Shown: one piece after another, positions 1 to 8,332 of the stretch
Layout of the letters: every line of letters starts with the position of its first letter
How positions within the stretch are numbered: the first letter of the stretch is position 1
Assembly (NCBI RefSeq): GCF_001544555.2
Contig: NZ_FCOK02000015.1
Coordinates: forward strand, 1-64,000
DNA: 64,000 nucleotides
Direction of reading: 5' to 3'
From: Caballeronia udeis
GTDB lineage: Bacteria; Pseudomonadota; Gammaproteobacteria; Burkholderiales; Burkholderiaceae
Notes under the pieces: model-generated
Told to the model about the DNA's origin: nothing
The model's input: only the letters and a program-made list of their open reading frames with translations
Databases searched by the model: none
Made by a program: the position numbers and the translations under genes

Positions 1-1
1 G

Positions 2-70
2 GTGCCCCAGAGCAAGCAACGCCGCTACCGCCCGACAGACCGCCTGTTGCAGTTTCTCGAGGGGCTGTGA
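2..70 (+). pseudogene. C-terminal fragment of an unidentified protein, possibly a recombinase
   Basis: An open frame runs in from the left edge and stops at a TGA at 68-70. The 22 visible residues are basic and end in RLLQFLEGL. The tail resembles the C-terminus of some tyrosine recombinases that travel with transposons, but 22 residues cannot prove a family. The gene starts outside the window, so it may be intact. Bases 71-234 show no gene. Confidence 0.25.
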
Positions 71-234
71 TTATGCAGGGCCAGGCGAGCCGGTACGATC
101 GGTGACGGCTGCGAGGTTCACGGATTCGGACCCGTCGCGCGGCGCGGTGTGCACTGCGGTTCGTATCGGCACTTACACCGCGCACTTCAATTCCCTCAAC
201 GACGAACCATGCATAATCCCGAGGCGCCCATAAT

Positions 235-264
235 ACGTGCTATAGAAATATTTCTATAGTACGT
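235..264. repeat. 30-bp near-perfect palindrome
   Basis: The two 15-base halves are reverse complements except for one mismatched pair (position 5 against position 26). The left half is ACGTGCTATAGAAAT. It sits exactly where the truncated IS110 frame begins, so it could be an operator, a recombination site or a junction scar. It is A/T-rich inside a G/C-rich stretch. Confidence 0.6.
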
Positions 265-1109
265 TCAACTGGTACTGGCTCGTTGACGGACTGACGGCTG
301 CCGGCTTCGCCGTACATCTGGCCAATACCGCAGCGATCAAGCAGTACGAGGGCCTGAAGTATGCCGGCGACGAACGTGACGCGGTGTTCCTGGCTCACAT
401 CTTCCGTCTTGGACTGCTCCCTGAAGGCTATATCTACCCACCACAGGAGCGCGCGTTGCGCGATCTCGCCCGCAAGCGGCTGCAACTTGTGCAGCAACGA
501 ACGCTGCACATCCTGAGTATTGAGAGCCTGCTGGCCAGACAGATCAACCTGCGAATGAACGGCGAACACATCCAGCGAATGGACGATGCAGCGGTACACG
601 CACTTGCGCTACCGCCGCATGTCGAGCGCGCGATGATGGCCAACATGGCGGTGCTGCGCACGTTGCGCAGCGAAATTACTGCGCTTGAGACGATCCTGCA
701 TCAGGAGGCACAGCTACGCCCCGAGTTCGAGACCCTGAAGAGCACGCCCGGCATCGGAAACGTGCTCGCTGTCACGATCATGCTTGAGACCGGCACCATC
801 ACGCGATTTGCCGACGTCGGCCACTTCAGTTCCTATTGCCGATGCGTTGACAGCAAGCGGATCTCGAACGGCAAGAAAAAGGGCGAAGGCAACGTCAAGA
901 ACGGCAACAAGTATCTCGCCTGGGCGTTCATCGAAGCCGCCGCAGTGGCGCTGCGTTGCTGCCCGCAGGCAAGACGCTTTTATGAACGCAAGAAGGCAAA
1001 GCGCTTGCCGGTTGTCGCGATGAAGGCACTCGCGCACAAGCTGGCGCGTGCGGCCTATTACATGATGCGTGACGGCAAACCCTTCGAGGTTAAACGATGC
1101 TTTAGCTAA
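246..1109 (+). pseudogene. IS110-family transposase, N-terminus missing
   Basis: The frame is open from about 246 (in-frame stop at 243) to TAA at 1109. It encodes the back half of a DEDD-type IS110/IS116/IS902 transposase. What remains includes the linker after the catalytic RuvC-like part (KYAGDERDA, then LAHIFRLGLLPEGYIYP), a long helical segment and the C-terminal Transposase_20 domain with the STPGIGNVLAVTIMLE motif near the middle. IS110 transposases are 330-450 residues; about 285 codons are left and the N-terminal catalytic acidic residues are absent, so it should be inactive. A GTG at 384 could serve as a spurious start. It differs in sequence from the intact IS110 enzyme at 28509-29864. 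Confidence 0.8.
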
Positions 1110-1652
1110 GTTTGGCGGGGGGCCGAGAGCCCGGTAAATTTGTTGGCGTCAAACCATTGAGTTGATTGCGCCCGACCCCCGGCCATCCCGATGCAGCGAA
1201 CCCTGAGACGCCCAGGCCATGAGCCGACAACAGTCTGGTGCCTGCGCGCGGGCAACCATGGAATTGACGTGTACTCCTTTGGACATTGGCCTGGCACCGA
1301 CGATTTTCTGGAGCTCGAATGAGCCAGGGGCGACGGCCAGAACACCGGCACACGCCTTGATCCCGATGGGTGACTGGTGCGGATCAGTTCCGTAGCCAGA
1401 CGATGAGAGACCGGACGCGTCATCAAGCTTCGCATCACCAGGATGGCTAAAACGATTCTACAACGCTGCAAGGCCTGACCCTTGAGGGGATAGATATATC
1501 CCTTTACTCCGGCCTTTCAATGGGTGAGAATATTATTGAGGCAACGGTGACAGTATTATTTGGTCTACGGCACGATCGGAATTTGGTGCGGTACCGCCGT
1601 GGCTGACTCACCACGCAGACTCACCACGCGGGAAGCCTTGCGTTCGGATACC
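1110..1652. other. Non-coding stretch, probably IS110 flank
   Basis: No convincing gene. Minus-strand frames at 1102-1471 lack family features and look like G/C-rich shadows. The first part may be the non-coding end of the IS110 element. A 12-bp tandem direct repeat, GACTCACCACGC, lies at 1605-1616 and 1618-1629, just beyond the stop of the LysR gene. Confidence 0.4.
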
Positions 1653-2555
1653 CTATTCGGCGAAATGCTCGAAAATGAGCGACCGCAACCACCGATTTGC
1701 TGGGTCCCGGTGATAGCGCTTATGCCATAAGAGGTTGATTTGGATATTAGGCAGGCTGACCGGATGGGTAGCGTACTTTAGGCCGAAGAACGTGGCGCTT
1801 CGCTGGGCGAATTTTTCCGGCACGGTGGCAATGAGGTTCGTCTTCGACAGGATGTCCGCCACCGCGACAAAGTGTGGCACGTGCAGACGTACATTCCGCT
1901 GGATTCCAGATTGCGCCATGATGTCATCTATTCGCCCGTGTCCCGTGCCAGCCGACACTACGATGACATGTTCAGCCGAAGAGAAATCTTCCAAAGAGAC
2001 GGACCCTCGATCAATGGGATGGCCCGCGCGGAACATGCAGACGTAACGCTGGGTGAAGAGTCTCTGCTGATAGAAGCTGGTGGTTAGCTTGGGCAGGTGA
2101 CCAATTGCCAGGTCTACCCTGCCGGATTCCATTTCATCTTCGAGTCGTGAGCCAGCGTCGAAGACCGTGCTGATCGTCGCGGTCGGAGCCGCCTGGCTGA
2201 GCACTTCCATGAAGCCCGGCAGGAAATAAATCTCGCCGAGGTCCGTCATTGTTAATACAAAGTTACGGTCGCTGGTTTTGGGTTCAAAGGTTGACCGTCG
2301 ATTGAGCGTGACGTGTATGGACGAGAGTGCGTAGGCGATAGGCTCAGCGAGTTCCTCCGCGACGGGAGTCGGCGCCATGCCTCTTGCCGTCCGCACGAAA
2401 AGCTCATCATCAAATAGTCGCCTGAGGCGATTCAACGCATTGCTAACCGCCGGCTGTGAGAGGCCGAGCGCGGTTGCGGCAGTTGACACTTTCCCGTCTT
2501 TGATCAACTGCTGGAAGACGACTAGCAGGTTGAGGTCAACGTCCTTCAGGTCCAT
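1653..2555 (-). CDS. nagR: LysR-type regulator of the salicylate/gentisate operon (NahR/NagR-like)
   Basis: 300 residues, the normal LysR length. The N-terminus MDLKDVDLNLLVVFQQLI matches the NahR/NagR/DntR group, followed by a winged helix-turn-helix (about residues 20-40, LSQPAVSNALNRLRRLF) and a periplasmic-binding-protein-like effector domain (about 90-300). NahR-type proteins respond to salicylate and activate naphthalene/salicylate operons; that ligand is inferred here from the salicylate 5-hydroxylase operon it diverges from. The start lies 111 bp from the first nag gene and the intergenic region holds a NahR-box-like site, so it probably controls both directions. No damage is visible. 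Confidence 0.88.
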   Translation of the reverse strand: MDLKDVDLNLLVVFQQLIKDGKVSTAATALGLSQPAVSNALNRLRRLFDDELFVRTARGMAPTPVAEELAEPIAYALSSIHVTLNRRSTFEPKTSDRNFVLTMTDLGEIYFLPGFMEVLSQAAPTATISTVFDAGSRLEDEMESGRVDLAIGHLPKLTTSFYQQRLFTQRYVCMFRAGHPIDRGSVSLEDFSSAEHVIVVSAGTGHGRIDDIMAQSGIQRNVRLHVPHFVAVADILSKTNLIATVPEKFAQRSATFFGLKYATHPVSLPNIQINLLWHKRYHRDPANRWLRSLIFEHFAE

Positions 2556-2568
2556 AAGTGGAGCCTTT

Positions 2569-2583
2569 ATTCACGCCATTGAT
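2569..2583 (+). promoter_or_regulatory. NahR-type binding box
   Basis: ATTCACGCCATTGAT matches the published NahR consensus ATTCACGCT-N2-TGAT with a single change (C for T at position 9). It lies between the divergent regulator (start 2555) and nagAa (start 2667), about 10-25 bp upstream of a plausible -35, as expected for a LysR activation site. Confidence 0.75.
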
Positions 2584-2591
2584 AGTTGATA

Positions 2592-2619
2592 TTGATGACC
2601 TTCTATTGGTGAATTATAG
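2592..2619 (+). promoter_or_regulatory. Candidate sigma-70 promoter of the nag operon
   Basis: TTGATG (2592-2597) and TTATAG (2614-2619) are separated by 16 bp, just downstream of the NahR-like box and 48 bp upstream of the nagAa ATG. Placement fits a LysR-activated promoter; the hexamers alone are only moderately convincing. Confidence 0.45.
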
Positions 2620-2666
2620 CGGGCAAGCCATGATGAAGCATCAACAATTCGAACTGCGGAGACGTG

Positions 2667-3662
2667 ATGGAGCTACACATACTTCCTGCCGGAAAGACAG
2701 TAACTTTTGAGGAGGGCGCCAATCTCCTCGACGTGTTGCAGCGGAACGACGTATCTGTGTCCTACAGTTGCTCGGCAGGGCGGTGTGGTACCTGTCGCTG
2801 CAAAGTCATCAAAGGTCAGGTAATTCAGAATCAGAGCGCTAGCACGATGCCCCAGGCGTTGCTGTCTGACGATCATCCGCAGGTTCTCGCATGCCAGGCA
2901 ACGCTGATCGAAAACTGCGTCATCGAGATTCCCGAACCGGATGAGATTGTCATTCACCCGGCCAAGATCCTGAAGGCAACCGTAGAGGAAATCGAGAACC
3001 TTACGCACGACATTAAACTCCTGCGGCTACGTCCGGCTAAATCGATTTCATTTTCGCCAGGACAATACGCTTCCTTGCAGTTTACGCCGGAACATGTTCG
3101 CCCCTATTCGATGGCGGGACTCGACAGCGACGAGTTATTGGAGTTTCACATTCGTCTAATGCCTGAGGGCCGAGTTAGCAGTTACGTTGCGCACTCGCTC
3201 CGTGTCGGAGACACGGTCCGGCTGAGTGGCCCACTTGGCACGTCGTATCTGCGTCGTAAACATGAAGGACCGATGCTCTGCGTCGCCGGAGGGACGGGCC
3301 TTGCTCCCGTGTTGTCCATCATTCGCGGCGCCTTGTCCACTGGCATGCGCAACCCCATACACCTCTATTTCGGAGCTCGGTCGGCCGAGGACGTCTATGG
3401 GCAGGAGCGTCTGGCTGATTTGGCAAAACGCTACCCAAATTTGCATGTGAACGTGACGGTTGCATCAGGTCTTACGGCTAACGGTCAGCGAAAGGGAGTT
3501 GTGACTGATGCGGTTTTCTCGGACTGGGAGGAGTTAGCCGGTTGGCGTGCTTATTTGTGCGGTGCACCGCCGATGGTAGAGGCGGCGACAGTGGCTTTGC
3601 GCGGCCGGGGACTGCGCCCCGAGCACATTCATGCAGATGCATTCTATACGACCGGAATATGA
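2667..3662 (+). CDS. nagAa: Ferredoxin reductase of salicylate 5-hydroxylase / naphthalene dioxygenase (NagAa-like)
   Basis: 331 residues in three parts: a plant-type [2Fe-2S] domain with Cys35, Cys40 and Cys43 (CSAGRCGTC) plus a fourth cysteine near residue 75, an FAD domain with RPYSMAG, and an NAD(P)H domain with [11 protein letters not shown]. It passes electrons from NAD(P)H to a Rieske ferredoxin. The ATG at 2667 is preferred over the GTG three bases upstream because the CGGAGAC ribosome site is better spaced. In Ralstonia sp. U2 the homologue serves both naphthalene dioxygenase and salicylate 5-hydroxylase; the phn cluster nearby lacks a reductase, so sharing is likely here too. First gene of the operon. 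Confidence 0.9.
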   Translation: MELHILPAGKTVTFEEGANLLDVLQRNDVSVSYSCSAGRCGTCRCKVIKGQVIQNQSASTMPQALLSDDHPQVLACQATLIENCVIEIPEPDEIVIHPAKILKATVEEIENLTHDIKLLRLRPAKSISFSPGQYASLQFTPEHVRPYSMAGLDSDELLEFHIRLMPEGRVSSYVAHSLRVGDTVRLSGPLGTSYLRRKHEGPMLCVAGGTGLAPVLSIIRGALSTGMRNPIHLYFGARSAEDVYGQERLADLAKRYPNLHVNVTVASGLTANGQRKGVVTDAVFSDWEELAGWRAYLCGAPPMVEAATVALRGRGLRPEHIHADAFYTTGI

Positions 3663-3674
3663 CAGGAGGCGACC

Positions 3675-4718
3675 ATGAGTGTTTCAGCCAATGAAGTGGC
3701 TAACGAGAGGCAGCGTTACTACGAGAAGATTGCAGAAAAGAGCATGACTCCGCTGTGGGAGGTCTTGCATTCGCTCGTCCCGCTTCACCCTGTATCCTCC
3801 ATCCAGCCGCATCTCTGGCGCTACTCTGACTTAAGAGACGACCTGATGGAAGCCGGGCAATTGATTTCGGCGCAGGAGGCGGAGCGCCGCGTACTCATCC
3901 TCGAGAATCCCGGTGTTCGCGGGCAGTCCCGAATCACGCAGAGCATATACGCGGGCTTGCAACTCATCCTCCCCGGCGAAATCGCCCCTTCCCATCGGCA
4001 CGCTCAATCAGCTTTGCGGCTCGTTCTCGACGGAGAGGGCGCATACACCACAGTCGACGGCGAGCGCACAACGATGCACCGTGGAGACTTCATCATTACG
4101 CCTTCCAACACGTGGCATGACCATGGGAACGAGGGCGATCAGCCTGTTGTCTGGCTCGATGGGTTGGACATCCCGCTGGTACAGTTTCTGGGCGCCGGAT
4201 TCGCTGAGAAGAGCAGTCTCGAAACGCAAATCTCGACTCGGCCAGAGGGCGATGCGCTTTCGCGCTATGGGCGCAACATGCTTCCCGTGGACTTCCGGCA
4301 GTCGGCGTCCGAGCCAACGCGCTTGTTCGTCTACCCGTACGCGCAGACGAAGGACGCATTGCATGGGATAGCCGGAGGAGCCATCGATGCTCATTTCGGA
4401 TACAAGCTGCGCTATGTAAATCCTGCCACCGGTGCCTCCCCAATGCCGACCATGGGCGCCTATGCGCAACTGTTGCCAATGGGTTTTGAGACGAAGGGAT
4501 ACCGTAGTACGGACGGTACCGTGTTCGGCTGTCTCGAAGGTTCCGGCATCGCGAAAATTGGCGATAACACGTTCTCCTTTAATGCTAACGACATCTTCGT
4601 GGTTCCCTCGTGGACCAACCTTCGCCTGCGTGCCGTAGACGAAGTTGTTCTCTTCAGTCTTTCGGATCGTCCAGTGCAAGAAGCACTCGGTCTGTGGCGC
4701 GAACAGCGACTTCAGTAA
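3675..4718 (+). CDS. nagI: Gentisate 1,2-dioxygenase
   Basis: 347 residues, the standard length of a bicupin gentisate dioxygenase. It cleaves gentisate with O2 to maleylpyruvate using Fe(II). The first cupin carries the iron ligands His107, His109 (SHRHAQSALR) and His148 (NTWHDHG); the second cupin (about 250-330) lacks the ligand set, as in the family. AGGAGG lies just upstream of the ATG. It follows nagAa by 12 bp, unlike the U2 order in which nagI lies far downstream, so the ring-cleavage gene has been moved into the hydroxylase operon. Confidence 0.92.
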   Translation: MSVSANEVANERQRYYEKIAEKSMTPLWEVLHSLVPLHPVSSIQPHLWRYSDLRDDLMEAGQLISAQEAERRVLILENPGVRGQSRITQSIYAGLQLILPGEIAPSHRHAQSALRLVLDGEGAYTTVDGERTTMHRGDFIITPSNTWHDHGNEGDQPVVWLDGLDIPLVQFLGAGFAEKSSLETQISTRPEGDALSRYGRNMLPVDFRQSASEPTRLFVYPYAQTKDALHGIAGGAIDAHFGYKLRYVNPATGASPMPTMGAYAQLLPMGFETKGYRSTDGTVFGCLEGSGIAKIGDNTFSFNANDIFVVPSWTNLRLRAVDEVVLFSLSDRPVQEALGLWREQRLQ

Positions 4719-4740
4719 CTCTCTCTAATATCAGGTTGCC

Positions 4741-5439
4741 ATGCAATTCGTCTTCAACACCGCCCCAATTTACTCATTGGAGGTGGCAGGTGCATCAGAG
4801 CGTTTCCCGGTGAATCGCATTTTCTGCGTTGGCCGCAACTATGCGGCGCATGCACGCGAGATGGGCAAGGATCCAGATCGCGAACCGCCGTTCTTCTTCA
4901 TGAAGCCGTCGAATGCGACTTTGCCGGCGGGCCGGATCGAGACGTCGATTCCCTATCCTCCGGAAACTCAAAACTTCCAACACGAGATTGAACTGGTGGT
5001 GGCGATTGGGAAAGGGGGGAAAAACATCGGCGTTGACGACGCACTGGAGCACGTCTATGGCTACGCGGTTGGTTTGGACATGACACGCCGGGACCTGCAG
5101 CTTGAAGCACGGGACAAAGGTCGGCCATGGGAATTCGGAAAGTCGTTTGCGAAGTCCGCCCCCATTGGTGCCATCGCGCGAGTCGCAGACGTGGGGCATT
5201 TGAGGCAAGGCGCCATCTCCTTAAAGGTGAACGGTGCGGTGCGGCAGGCATCCGACATCGCGAAGTTGATCTGGTCGGTACAGGAGAGCATTGCGCATCT
5301 TTCGCGCTACGAGACACTCGAGCCCGGAGATATCATCATGACCGGCACCCCCGAAGGCGTCGGTGCCGTCTTGCCGGGCGATGTGATGGAGGGCGCGGTC
5401 GCTGGGCTTGAGTCAATTGTCGTGCGTGTCGAAAGGTAA
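4741..5439 (+). CDS. nagK: Fumarylpyruvate hydrolase (FAH family)
   Basis: 232 residues of the fumarylacetoacetate hydrolase superfamily. Visible motifs are GRNYAAHAREMG, PFFFMKPSNA, the metal-binding HEIELVVAIG, GYAVGLDMTRRDLQ and the C-terminal GDIIMTGTPEGVG. It hydrolyses fumarylpyruvate to fumarate and pyruvate, the last gentisate-pathway step. It starts 22 bp after nagI and ends 22 bp before nagG. A generic FAH acylpyruvase is possible, but context decides. Confidence 0.9.
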   Translation: MQFVFNTAPIYSLEVAGASERFPVNRIFCVGRNYAAHAREMGKDPDREPPFFFMKPSNATLPAGRIETSIPYPPETQNFQHEIELVVAIGKGGKNIGVDDALEHVYGYAVGLDMTRRDLQLEARDKGRPWEFGKSFAKSAPIGAIARVADVGHLRQGAISLKVNGAVRQASDIAKLIWSVQESIAHLSRYETLEPGDIIMTGTPEGVGAVLPGDVMEGAVAGLESIVVRVER

Positions 5440-5461
5440 TGCGCAAACAAGGAGACGAGAC

Positions 5462-6718
5462 ATGGAAATGCCAATCGTATTCAGCCCGAAACGGGTGTGG
5501 CGCGACGAAGGATCGAGCCGTATCCCATTCTGGGCATATACCGACGAAGCGCTGTACCAACGAGAACTCGAAAGACTCTTTTATTCGAAGCACTGGTGTT
5601 ACGTTGGTCTGGAAGCGGAGATTCCGGATGTAGGCGACTTCAAACGTACCGTTATCGGCGAACGCTCTGTATTGCTGGTTCGAGACGAGAACGCAGGCGT
5701 CAACGTCATTGAGAATGTCTGTGCGCACCGCGGTATGCGATTCTGCCGCGAAAGGTCAGGAAACCGAAAGGATTTTCACTGTCCGTATCATCAATGGAAC
5801 TACTCGCTGAAGGGCGATCTCCAGGGCGTTCCGTTTCGGCGTGGCGTTAAGCAAGATGGAAAGGTCAACGGTGGCATGCCACCGGATTTCAAGCTGGAGG
5901 AGCATGGCCTGACGAAGTTGAAAGTGGCGACGCGCAATGGTGTCGTGTTTGCGTCGTTCGATCATGACATCGAGCCGCTTGAAGATTTCCTGGGGCCGGC
6001 TATTCTCAGCTATTTTGACCGCTTGTTCGACGGCCGGGAACTGAAGATTCTCGGATACAGCCGGCAACGCATTCCAGGGAACTGGAAGCTAATGCAGGAG
6101 AACATTAAGGATCCGTATCACCCCGGTTTGCTGCACACATGGTTCGTCAACTTCGGCTTGTGGCGTGCCGACAATAAATCTCAACTGGTGATGGATGAGA
6201 AGTTCAGACACGCCGCAATGATTTCCACGCGCGGGTCGGGCGGCAAAGGAGATGTTACCTCCAATGTCACGAGCTTCAAGGAGCATATGACTCTCAATGA
6301 CGATCGTTTTCTGGATGTGGTCCACGAGGAATGGTGGGGGGCGCCCACGGCAGTCCTGATGACGATTTTCCCGAGCGTCATCATCCAGCAACAGGTAAAT
6401 TCTGTTTCGACACGTCATATTCAGCCAGACGGCCACGGTTCATTCGACTTCATCTGGACTCACTTCGGTTTTGCGAGCGACTCGGACGACATGACCCGAC
6501 GCCGTTTGCGCCAGGCCAATCTGTTCGGACCAGCGGGCTTCGTGTCCGCGGATGACGGCGAAGTGATCGAGGGCTCGCAGGAGGGCTTTAAGCAGAAGCC
6601 TGAGCATCGAGCTATGGCCGAACTAGGTGGGCGAGATTGCGAGAACACGAATCACATGGTCAGCGAAACGTTGATTCGAGGAATGTACAACTATTGGCGC
6701 AGGGTAATGGAGGTGTGA
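5462..6718 (+). CDS. nagG: Salicylate 5-hydroxylase, large oxygenase subunit
   Basis: 418 residues from the ATG at 5462, chosen because AAGGAG lies just upstream; an upstream in-frame start at 5408 would overlap nagK. Rieske [2Fe-2S] ligands are Cys87, His89, Cys107 and His110 (CAHRGMRFC and CPYHQW). The mononuclear iron site is seen in IKDPYHPGLLHTW, with His220 and His225 and the bridging Asp217. With NagH it converts salicylate to gentisate using electrons from NagAa and NagAb. Ring-hydroxylating oxygenase alpha subunits are 400-460 residues, so it is full length. Anthranilate or other hydroxybenzoate substrates cannot be excluded from sequence. Confidence 0.9.
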   Translation: MEMPIVFSPKRVWRDEGSSRIPFWAYTDEALYQRELERLFYSKHWCYVGLEAEIPDVGDFKRTVIGERSVLLVRDENAGVNVIENVCAHRGMRFCRERSGNRKDFHCPYHQWNYSLKGDLQGVPFRRGVKQDGKVNGGMPPDFKLEEHGLTKLKVATRNGVVFASFDHDIEPLEDFLGPAILSYFDRLFDGRELKILGYSRQRIPGNWKLMQENIKDPYHPGLLHTWFVNFGLWRADNKSQLVMDEKFRHAAMISTRGSGGKGDVTSNVTSFKEHMTLNDDRFLDVVHEEWWGAPTAVLMTIFPSVIIQQQVNSVSTRHIQPDGHGSFDFIWTHFGFASDSDDMTRRRLRQANLFGPAGFVSADDGEVIEGSQEGFKQKPEHRAMAELGGRDCENTNHMVSETLIRGMYNYWRRVMEV

Positions 6719-6719
6719 G

Positions 6720-7193
6720 ATGGTTGACTTCGATACGTACTATGGCATCGTCTCGCTCTATGCGCGCTATGCGGCTGTCCTGGATGCGAATGATTGGGGC
6801 AAATGGCCTGACTTCTTCACCGATGACTGCACGTACACATTGCAGCCCCGGGAGAATTTCGACGAAGGCTTTCCATTGGCGACGCTCGCCTTCGAGAGTA
6901 AAGGTATGCTCATGGACCGGGTTTTCGCGATTCGGGAGACGCTGTTTCACGACCCGTACTATCAGCGGCACGTGATCGGTGCGCCTGTCATCAAAGAGGT
7001 CGAGGAGGGCGCTGTTGTCTGCGAGGCCAATTATGTGGTCATGCGAACCAAACGGGATCAGTTAACCGAAGTGTTCAATGTGGGTCGGTACGTGGACAGA
7101 ATCGTCACGGTGAACGATAGACCCGTATTCGCGTCGAAGTTGTGCGTCTTTGATAGCGAAATGATACCTAACTCGATTATCTACCCGGTTTGA
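6720..7193 (+). CDS. nagH: Salicylate 5-hydroxylase, small subunit
   Basis: 157 residues of the ring-hydroxylating dioxygenase beta-subunit family (NTF2-like cone fold). It begins one base after the nagG stop, indicating translational coupling. The N-terminus ([19 protein letters not shown], then [11 protein letters not shown]) is the standard opening of this family. It has no cofactor and shapes the alpha3beta3 hexamer. Confidence 0.9.
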   Translation: MVDFDTYYGIVSLYARYAAVLDANDWGKWPDFFTDDCTYTLQPRENFDEGFPLATLAFESKGMLMDRVFAIRETLFHDPYYQRHVIGAPVIKEVEEGAVVCEANYVVMRTKRDQLTEVFNVGRYVDRIVTVNDRPVFASKLCVFDSEMIPNSIIYPV

Positions 7194-7200
7194 GGTCACA

Positions 7201-7515
7201 ATGAGCGGCAACTGGATTTTTGCGGCACAACGCGCTGTCGTGCCGGACGATGACGTGGTGGCGATTCAGGTGGAGGCGCGCGAACTTGCATTCTACGGTG
7301 TCGATGGGACTATCTACGCGACAGATAACATCTGCACGCACGGGCATGCCAGATTGTGTGACGGCTTCCTCGAAGGTCATGAAATTGAGTGTCCGTTGCA
7401 TCAAGGGAAATTTGACGTTCGCACTGGCAATGCGTTGTGCGCGCCGTTGATTGAGGGCATTAAATCCTATCCGATCAAAGTGGAAGATGGAAAAGTCTTC
7501 GTTTTGATCGATTAG
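7201..7515 (+). CDS. nagAb: Rieske-type ferredoxin (NagAb-like)
   Basis: 104 residues with one Rieske [2Fe-2S] centre: Cys45 and His47 ([11 protein letters not shown]), Cys64 and His67 (CPLHQGKFD). It carries electrons from NagAa to the oxygenase. It follows nagH by 7 bp. It is the only naphthalene-dioxygenase-type ferredoxin in the window and, with NagAa, probably also feeds PhnAcAd; the other Rieske ferredoxin (53232) belongs to the toluene monooxygenase. Confidence 0.9.
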   Translation: MSGNWIFAAQRAVVPDDDVVAIQVEARELAFYGVDGTIYATDNICTHGHARLCDGFLEGHEIECPLHQGKFDVRTGNALCAPLIEGIKSYPIKVEDGKVFVLID

Positions 7516-7581
7516 ATTCTGCACCTCGCCTGTATGACTGATCTTATTGGCCAGTACGAACAATACGCCGAAGAATTCATC

Positions 7582-8235
7582 GTGAAACCTGTCTTCTACA
7601 ATTACTTTCGAAGCTCCGCGTCGTACCGGGTGAGAATTGCGCTTTCCCTGAAGGGTATTCCATTCGATTACCTGCCAATCCATCTTAACCGGAATGGCGG
7701 CGAACAGTTCTCTCCAGAGTACCGGAACATAAACCCGCAATCACTAGTCCCAGTGTTTGCCGAGGGAAGCTTTGCGTTGAGCCAATCGCTTGCGATCATC
7801 GAGTATCTGGACGAGAAATTTCCTCAACCTCCGTTGTTGCCAGAGGCGATGCACGAGCGAGCACGCAGCAGGGAAATAGCATTGACCATTGCGTGCGATA
7901 TTCATCCGCTCAACAATCTTCGGGTGCTGAAGGCACTCACCGGTGAATTCGGTCTTACGGAAGACGCGAAGCATCAATGGATAGCGCGCTGGATTGAGAG
8001 CGGCTTCGGTGGTGTCGAGACGTTGTTATCTCAATCGAACCTGCGGGGGCGGTTCTGTATCGGTGATTTTCCGACGCTCGCTGATTGTTGTCTCGTACCG
8101 CAGATTTTTAACGCCCGGCGTTTTGGCATTGACATGAGCCACTATCCGACGCTTGAAGCAATTGAGGCTGAGTGCATGAAGCTTGATGCTTTCAGAGCGG
8201 CGCATCCAGGCACGCAACCGGATTCGGAGGGATAG
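7582..8235 (+). CDS. nagL: Maleylpyruvate isomerase (zeta-class GST-like)
   Basis: 217 residues from GTG 7582. An ATG 48 bp upstream (7534) would add 16 residues that zeta-class enzymes lack; the family normally opens with the strand seen here (KPVFYNYFRSSASYRVRIA), so the GTG is preferred, though neither start has a strong ribosome site. The thioredoxin-like N-domain has the SSASYR catalytic segment and NPQSLVPVF/QSLAIIEYLDE glutathione site; a helical C-domain follows. It isomerises maleylpyruvate to fumarylpyruvate, completing the gentisate pathway. Last gene of the nag operon. Confidence 0.87.
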   Translation: MKPVFYNYFRSSASYRVRIALSLKGIPFDYLPIHLNRNGGEQFSPEYRNINPQSLVPVFAEGSFALSQSLAIIEYLDEKFPQPPLLPEAMHERARSREIALTIACDIHPLNNLRVLKALTGEFGLTEDAKHQWIARWIESGFGGVETLLSQSNLRGRFCIGDFPTLADCCLVPQIFNARRFGIDMSHYPTLEAIEAECMKLDAFRAAHPGTQPDSEG

Positions 8236-8258
8236 GGCGAATAGTCGAGATTTATTCC

Positions 8259-8274
8259 CGGGCGTGCAAGCCCG
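8259..8274. terminator. Weak stem-loop between convergent nagL and phnR
   Basis: CGGGC (8259-8263) and GCCCG (8270-8274) can pair around a 6-nt loop in the 97-bp gap between two convergent genes. There is no clear T run on either side, so terminator function is only a guess from position. Confidence 0.25.
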
Positions 8275-8332
8275 CTCCGAACGCGTTGCGGGACGCCGGA
8301 CCGGCTGCTCAGAGGGTGATGGACGGGGGCGC

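Noticed and set aside
1102..1471. Minus-strand frames of 83 and 121 codons after the IS110 remnant
   Set aside because: Low-complexity Arg/Pro/Ser peptides without ribosome site or recognisable domain.
5408..5461. Upstream start of nagG at 5408
   Set aside because: It overlaps the end of nagK; the ATG at 5462 has an AAGGAG site and matches the family N-terminus.
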